Assembly (NCBI GenBank): GCA_015228875.1
Contig: JADGCS010000039.1
Span: 1 to 37,229, forward strand
Reading direction: 5' to 3'
Origin: Deltaproteobacteria bacterium
GTDB lineage: Bacteria > UBA10199 > JADGCS01
Length of the DNA stretch: 37,229 nt
Program-made: the position numbers and the translations under genes
The notes under the pieces: generated by a model
Database searches by the model: none
What the model saw: the letters and a program-made list of their open reading frames with translations, nothing else
What the model was told of the DNA's origin: nothing
Shown: positions 32,412 through 37,229 of the stretch, piece after piece
Layout of the letters: each line of letters begins with the position of its first letter
Numbering within the stretch: the first letter of the stretch is position 1

Positions 32412-34730
32412 ATGAATCAACTCGACAAAAAAATAAACCAACAGTTCCCAGGGCTCGTGGTTCGTAAAGACTTGGTCAAGATTGTCAAGGGCAATGCCAT
32501 TGTGCCGACTTACGTCTTGGAATATCTGCTGGGACAGTATTGTGCCACAGACGATGATGCCACAATTAAGACAGGAATAGAAACGGTAAAAGAAATCTTA
32601 AGAAAACATTTTGTACATCGTAACGAGGCCATGTCTGTCAGGTCCACTATCAAAGAAAAAGGGAGATACAAGGTCATTGATAAAATCAGTGTTATATTAA
32701 ATGACAAGGCTGATGTCTATGAGGCGAGTTTCTCCAATTTGGGTGTTAACAAGGTACTGGTTTCTACAGAAACAGTCAAAAAGAATCCCAAGCTACTGGT
32801 GAGTGGTATCTGGTGTTTGGCAGACCTTGAATACACTCACTCAGAGGATGCAAAGGCCTGTCCGTGGATACTGGATACACTCAAGCCCATACAGTTATCC
32901 AAGTTTGATTATGATGCCTATATTCAGACGCGCAAACAATTTACAACAACCGAGTGGGTTGATTTACTGATTCAGAGCATGGGTTTCAATCCAGACAAGT
33001 TTGATGAACGTGGCAAACTCATACAGTTATTGCGTTTGGTGCCTTATTGTGAGCGCAATTACAATCTCATTGAATTGGGGCCAAAAGGGACCGGCAAATC
33101 GCATATCTATGCAGAATTTTCTCCACACGGGATACTAATTTCGGGAGGAGAGGTCACGGTAGCAAAACTGTTTGTAAATAATTCAAACGGCAAGATAGGT
33201 CTGGTTGGTTATTGGGACACCGTGGCCTTTGATGAATTTGCGGGGCGCAAAAAAACAGCAAACAAGGCCCTGGTTGACATCATGAAAAACTACATGGCCA
33301 ACAAATCGTTTTCGAGAGGTATTGAAACGCTTGGTGCAGAGGCCTCGATGGTATTTATAGGTAACACCCAGAACAGTGTGCCTCATATGCTTAAACATTC
33401 TGACTTGTTTGATGAGTTGCCAGAACAGTATCACGATTCCGCGTTTTTGGATCGCATTCATTATTATATCCCCGGATGGGAAGTGGATATCATCAGGGGT
33501 GAAATGTTTTCGAGCGGATACGGTTTTATTGTTGATTATTTGGCCGAAATACTCAGGACCTTTAGAAATCACGATTTTTCACAAAAATATACAAGTCACT
33601 TTACGCTATCCAGCGATATATCTACCCGCGACAGGGACGGCATTAATAAAACATTCTCTGGCTTGATGAAGGTTTTATTTCCGCATGAAGAAGCAACAAA
33701 GGATGAGATCGAATTCCTCCTGCAATTTGCCATTGAGGGACGCAAGAGGGTCAAGGATCAGTTGTTTAGAATTGATCCCACATATACCGAGGTCAGATTT
33801 TCATATACTGACCAGTCTAGTAAAGAAATTCTCACCAAGACAAAAGAAGAAGAGCTTTACCCTGATATTTACTGGAATAAGGCCAGTAAGGCTGTTGGTT
33901 TTAAAAAAGAAATTACAAACCTGCCAGAGCCACCGAAGGTTGTAAACCAGAGTGGCGTTGTGGGGGCTGATGACACAACAGGATCCGTGGAGGTTTTTGA
34001 GGGGTATGAGTTAATCACCGAACTCCTCTCTGCTGGTATGGCAGAGGTCTACAAGGCAAAAAGACAGGACGAGGATGGATACGTTCTTGTTAAAAGGGTC
34101 AAGACAGGCTCATGTAATCAGGAAGCCTTAGAGCGAGAGATGTGTATTTATGACAAATTGATGAGGACCAAAAATAAGTATTTTGTGGAAATACGGAATC
34201 GGATACGAACCGATGATTACATTGGCATTGTAACTGATTTTCTTGAAGGTGGTGATCTTGAGCAATATGTTCAACGTAAAAATAACGGCAAAGGTCTTGA
34301 AGTATCCGAGGCAAAAAGAATTGGGATCAATGTCGCTGAAGCCATTCGCGAGATCCATGCCCAAGACATTGTCCACAGGGATCTTAAACCGGCCAATATT
34401 CTCTACGCGGTTCAAGATGACATTTGGAAACTGACTGATTTTGGCATTTCAAAAAATTTATCGCGGCTGATGACTCAAAAAACATTTCAAAAGGCGGGTA
34501 CGTTGGGCTACACGGCACCCGAACAGTTTGAGGGTGTGCAGGCTATGCCCTCTGCCGACATTTACTCGTTTGGGAAGATGCTGGTCTATTTGCTGACAGG
34601 GCAGACAGATCCAGATCTAGTACCCTACCCGAAATGGAAAGCGATTATTACGGCTTGTGTGGATGTGGCCCCTGATAAGAGGCCGAGTATTGGGGGTGTG
34701 ATTGTAAAGTTGGGCGAGGTTGTTTCATGA
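32412..34730 (+). CDS. brxL: BrxL AAA+ protein fused to Ser/Thr protein kinase
   Basis: 772 residues from the ATG at 32412, supported by GGGAG seven bases upstream (the frame opens at 32388). Residues 1 to about 500 are BrxL: an N-terminal DNA-engaging region, then an AAA+ core with Walker A GPKGTGKS (223-230), Walker B VAFDEF (D274, E275) and GNTQ as sensor 1. After a linker, residues about 538-772 form a eukaryotic-like kinase: glycine-loop ELLSAGMAEVYKAK, K561 in VLVKR, E in EREM, HRDLKPANIL (655-664), DFG (676-678) and APE (702-704). All catalytic residues are kept, so it should be active. Standard BrxL proteins end in a Lon-like domain, which I do not find here. BREX type 2 uses a separate kinase, PglW. 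The stop overlaps the radical SAM start (ATGA). Confidence 0.93.
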   Translation: MNQLDKKINQQFPGLVVRKDLVKIVKGNAIVPTYVLEYLLGQYCATDDDATIKTGIETVKEILRKHFVHRNEAMSVRSTIKEKGRYKVIDKISVILNDKADVYEASFSNLGVNKVLVSTETVKKNPKLLVSGIWCLADLEYTHSEDAKACPWILDTLKPIQLSKFDYDAYIQTRKQFTTTEWVDLLIQSMGFNPDKFDERGKLIQLLRLVPYCERNYNLIELGPKGTGKSHIYAEFSPHGILISGGEVTVAKLFVNNSNGKIGLVGYWDTVAFDEFAGRKKTANKALVDIMKNYMANKSFSRGIETLGAEASMVFIGNTQNSVPHMLKHSDLFDELPEQYHDSAFLDRIHYYIPGWEVDIIRGEMFSSGYGFIVDYLAEILRTFRNHDFSQKYTSHFTLSSDISTRDRDGINKTFSGLMKVLFPHEEATKDEIEFLLQFAIEGRKRVKDQLFRIDPTYTEVRFSYTDQSSKEILTKTKEEELYPDIYWNKASKAVGFKKEITNLPEPPKVVNQSGVVGADDTTGSVEVFEGYELITELLSAGMAEVYKAKRQDEDGYVLVKRVKTGSCNQEALEREMCIYDKLMRTKNKYFVEIRNRIRTDDYIGIVTDFLEGGDLEQYVQRKNNGKGLEVSEAKRIGINVAEAIREIHAQDIVHRDLKPANILYAVQDDIWKLTDFGISKNLSRLMTQKTFQKAGTLGYTAPEQFEGVQAMPSADIYSFGKMLVYLLTGQTDPDLVPYPKWKAIITACVDVAPDKRPSIGGVIVKLGEVVS

Positions 34731-36049
34731 AAATCACTCTTGTAGAAATCGCATCAAACCGAAAGGAGTGCATCAATAAAGATTTCATGGCCGGTTTTGG
34801 CTGGGCCTTTAATGCCGGGGAATCCGTTCCTGCAAGACTGATCAACATGGTTAAAAAACATGGCGAGCGTATTCCCCTGATGAGTTTTGGATACCTTGCC
34901 AGCATCTTTTTAAAAGCCGGTCATCAAGTCTGTTTTGCCATGGACCCCTCACGGATCACAGGGCAGGACCTCGTGCTTATTCAATCCTCGATGGTGGATT
35001 ACAAAAACGAGGTCAAAGCCGCACAAATTTTAAAAAAAACAAATTCTGCTGTTGGTTTTATTGGCACCTTTTCTACGTACAAACCAGAACTCTTTCTTGA
35101 ACACGCCGATTTTGTAATTACAGGCGAACCGGAACAATGGGCTCAAACCATTGCCGCAACGGAACATGTCTCTCTCAAGGGTGTGCTGCATTCAGAGCCC
35201 ATCATGGATCTGGACACCCTGCCCTTTCCCTGTTGGGACATTTTTCCCTGGAGAGAATTTTCATACATCCCGGCCATTCGCCACAAGCCTTTCTTTCCTA
35301 TTCTCGCAAGCAGGGGATGTCTCTTTCACTGCAAGTATTGTCCCTATCCCGCATTTTATGACTATCGCAAACGAGGGGTCGACGCTGTGATCGAAGAGAT
35401 CCAGCACCTGCAAAAACACCATCAGATGCAGGGCTTTCTTTTTCGAGACCCTCTCTTTACAGCAGACCAAAATCGCACCCATACCTTCCTTGATACCCTT
35501 TTGAAAAAAAATATCAAAGCGGTGTGGGCCTGCGAAACGCGGCTTGATTTTTTAAATCCGCCACTTTTGGATCGCATGTATCAGGCAGGTTGTCGTGTGA
35601 TCAATGTGGGGATCGAATCCTCCAGCGATGCCCTTTTAAAAAAGACAAACCGCAAAACAATCAACACAGACAAACAACAAACAATCATCACCTATGCCGA
35701 CAAAATCGGGATCCGTATCACCGCTTTTTATATTTTGGGACTTCCGGGAGAAACACCCCAGTCTATCCTCCAGACATGTGCCTATGCAAAAAAACTCAAC
35801 ACACATGTGGCCCAGTTTTTTATCAACACGCCATTTCCGGGGACCGAGGAGTACGAAGAACAAAAAAACAATTTGATAGAGACAGACTGGGAAAGGTTTG
35901 ACTGCTACACCCCTGTTTTACACAGCGCCACACTGCCCCCGCAGAAACTGCTCAAACTCAAAGAATACGCCTTTGTTTCTTACTACTACCGGTGGTCCTA
36001 CCTTGTGGCCTTTGTAAGACGCGTCATACGGGCACTTATTAAAGGGTAA
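34727..36049 (+). CDS. B12-binding domain radical SAM protein
   Basis: 440 residues. The N-terminal 150 or so residues have the Rossmann-like pattern of a cobalamin-binding domain (FLKAGHQVCFAMD, VGFIGTFSTYKPELFLEHADFVITGEPE). The radical SAM core follows, with the iron-sulphur motif CLFHCKYC (C198, C202, C205), a VINVGIESSSDALLKKTNR segment and YILGLPGET. This class includes methyltransferases and cyclases such as those related to BchE and P-methylases; the substrate is unknown. It starts within the stop codon of the BrxL-kinase gene, yet by content it fits the glycan neighbourhood (YfhO, GT2, UDP-xylose synthase). The protein starts MKITLVEIASN, typical for the family, so the start is probably genuine. 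Confidence 0.9.
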   Translation: MKITLVEIASNRKECINKDFMAGFGWAFNAGESVPARLINMVKKHGERIPLMSFGYLASIFLKAGHQVCFAMDPSRITGQDLVLIQSSMVDYKNEVKAAQILKKTNSAVGFIGTFSTYKPELFLEHADFVITGEPEQWAQTIAATEHVSLKGVLHSEPIMDLDTLPFPCWDIFPWREFSYIPAIRHKPFFPILASRGCLFHCKYCPYPAFYDYRKRGVDAVIEEIQHLQKHHQMQGFLFRDPLFTADQNRTHTFLDTLLKKNIKAVWACETRLDFLNPPLLDRMYQAGCRVINVGIESSSDALLKKTNRKTINTDKQQTIITYADKIGIRITAFYILGLPGETPQSILQTCAYAKKLNTHVAQFFINTPFPGTEEYEEQKNNLIETDWERFDCYTPVLHSATLPPQKLLKLKEYAFVSYYYRWSYLVAFVRRVIRALIKG

Positions 36050-36066
36050 GGCAGGAGTTTTTACCC

Positions 36067-37011
36067 TCACTTAAGCAATCTCTCAAAATAAGCAATGGTC
36101 TCCTGTAATCCGTCTTTTAATGCAACGACAGGGTGCCAATCTAATAACTCTCTGGCCTTTGTGATATCGGGTCTTCTCCTGACAGGATCATCCGTTGGCA
36201 ATGATTTATGAACAATCTTTGATTTGGAGTGTGTCATCGCTATGATCTGCTCTGCCAATGCGATGATGGTTGTCTCGACTGGATTTCCCAGGTTGATGGG
36301 ACCGGTGATATTCTTGTCCGTACTCATGAATTTAACAAGGGCCCCCACGAGATCATCAACATAACAAAACGATCTGGTTTGTGCCCCATCACCATACACA
36401 GTGATGTTCTCTCCCTTAAGGGCCTGCACGATAAAGTTGCTGACAACCCTCCCATCGTTGGGGTGCATGTGAGGCCCGTACGTGTTGAATATCCTGGCCA
36501 CCTTGATGGGAATGCCCCGCTGACGATAGTTGTCAAAAAACAGGGTTTCTGCGCATCTTTTGCCCTCATCGTAACACGAACGCACGCCGATGGGATTGAC
36601 ATTACCCCAGTAGCTCTCTTGTTGTGGGTGTGTTGTTGGATCGCCATACACTTCACTCGTTGAGGCCTGAAGTATCCTGGCCCCGGTCCTGCGGGCCAAC
36701 CCCAGCATGTTGATGGCGCCATGCACATTTGTCTTTGTGGTCTGCACAGGGTCTCTTTGATAGTGAATGGGTGAAGCGGGGCAGGCGAGATTATAGATTT
36801 CATCGACTTCGATATACAGCGGAAAACAGATATCGTGTCTGAGTAACTCAAAATAAGGGTATTGTTTTAACGGCAGGATATTTTTTTTGGAGCCCGTATA
36901 AAAATTATCGACACAGATCACATCGTGAGATTGTTTTAACAAGCTGTGACAGAGATGTGAACCAATAAAACCGGCTCCGCCGGTGACCAGTATTCTTTTT
37001 GTCTCAGTCAT
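36067..37011 (-). CDS. UDP-glucuronate decarboxylase (UDP-xylose synthase)
   Basis: 314 residues of the extended short-chain dehydrogenase family. The NAD-binding motif is [10 protein letters not shown] (residues 10-19) and the active-site motifs are STSEVYGDP (residues 118-125) and SCYDEGKR with Y147 and K151. The [20 protein letters not shown] and YWGNVNPIG segments are characteristic of UDP-glucuronate decarboxylase, which forms UDP-xylose from UDP-glucuronate in the cytoplasm. Length is normal for bacterial UXS. It converges with the radical SAM gene across 17 bases. It would supply a pentose donor for the surface glycan built by neighbouring genes, though whether the GT2 enzyme uses UDP-xylose is not shown. 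Confidence 0.93.
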   Translation of the reverse strand: MTETKRILVTGGAGFIGSHLCHSLLKQSHDVICVDNFYTGSKKNILPLKQYPYFELLRHDICFPLYIEVDEIYNLACPASPIHYQRDPVQTTKTNVHGAINMLGLARRTGARILQASTSEVYGDPTTHPQQESYWGNVNPIGVRSCYDEGKRCAETLFFDNYRQRGIPIKVARIFNTYGPHMHPNDGRVVSNFIVQALKGENITVYGDGAQTRSFCYVDDLVGALVKFMSTDKNITGPINLGNPVETTIIALAEQIIAMTHSKSKIVHKSLPTDDPVRRRPDITKARELLDWHPVVALKDGLQETIAYFERLLK

Positions 37012-37229
37012 AAACGCACCTTTTTATTTTGCCATGGCGAAACAACAAGGGGACTGACGCTATGCCAGATGAGGATGAAAGTCGAGGCATTTTGCGGTCT
37101 GTTCAGGGCTTCGTAGTTCGGGACCATAACTCGCTACATTCATTTAAATTCAATTAAAAACTGGCCAAATGTTTTGCCTTGTGGTAGGCAATCCGTAAAT
37201 TGGGGTGTTTTTTTTGGAAGAATCATGTC
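37012..37229. other. Intergenic region at right edge, possible gene start
   Basis: No gene is seen across most of this 218-base stretch. At the very end an ATG at 37225 is preceded by GGAAG at a suitable distance, so a rightward gene probably begins here and lies outside the window. Only one further base pair of codon is visible, so nothing can be said about it. Confidence 0.35.

Noticed and set aside
32412..34730. Assigning the system to BREX type 2 because of the kinase
   Set aside because: The kinase is fused to BrxL rather than being PglW, and the operon has brxA, brxB and brxC with pglX and pglZ, which is type 1; no brxD or PglW was found.

Overview
Organism and style. The window reads as a chromosomal segment of a Gram-negative, didermal bacterium with mid-range GC content. 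Support comes from a BamD-like lipoprotein, a protein with a beta-barrel-like C-terminus, and a glycan-building locus. The gene mix would fit the lineages formerly grouped as Deltaproteobacteria or Bdellovibrionota, but this is an impression from gene content, not a placement. No rRNA, tRNA or CRISPR array was recognised. Layout, 1-16.3 kb: mostly ordinary chromosome. A partial membrane protein runs off the left edge on the minus strand (1-956). It is followed by a translationally coupled aminotransferase and ATP-dependent PEP carboxykinase (1254-4123). A minus-strand series then reads down from 11006 to 4135: BamD-like lipoprotein, TPR protein, ABC ATPase, small exported protein, and two adjacent HExxH metallopeptidase-like proteins. 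Next come an anchored unknown protein, a DUF2062 membrane protein, a frameshifted and 5'-truncated remnant of tsaD, an AAA_14/DUF4143 ATPase that abuts this remnant, an unknown acidic protein, and a Crp/Fnr regulator. Layout, 16.3-20.2 kb and 34.7-37.0 kb: a cell-surface glycan neighbourhood made of a YfhO-family membrane protein, a polyprenyl-phosphate type GT2 glycosyltransferase, a B12-binding radical SAM enzyme, and a UDP-glucuronate decarboxylase (UDP-xylose synthase). Layout, 20.2-34.7 kb: a complete BREX type 1 phage-defence operon sits inside that neighbourhood: brxA, brxB, brxC, pglX, a DUF1016/YhcG-type PD-(D/E)XK nuclease, pglZ and a brxL variant. The outstanding feature is that the BrxL AAA+ protein does not end in the usual Lon-like domain. 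It is fused to a complete Ser/Thr protein kinase domain that keeps all the catalytic motifs (VLVK lysine, HRDLKPAN, DFG, APE). Kinases are known in BREX type 2 as the separate protein PglW; here kinase and BrxL ATPase are one polypeptide in a type 1 operon. Its stop codon overlaps the start of the radical SAM gene by four bases, so the right edge of the system is fused to its neighbour. Repeats: there are at least two families of short, hairpin-rich dispersed elements. Family A (about 107 bp, at 10141 and 17664) has one copy inserted in frame inside the YfhO coding sequence and shows a compensatory base-pair change between the two copies. Family B (90 bp, about 92% identical, at 11157 and 18884) lies upstream of genes. 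A separate imperfect palindrome of about 210 bp fills the space before the glycosyltransferase. Two tandem hairpins, one with perfect 11-base arms, lie between the DUF1016 gene and pglZ. Working together: BrxC, PglX and PglZ would form the modification and discrimination core, with BrxA and BrxB as accessory factors. The BrxL-kinase fusion could couple ATP-driven DNA engagement to protein phosphorylation, and the DUF1016 nuclease may add cleavage. These last two roles are inference.
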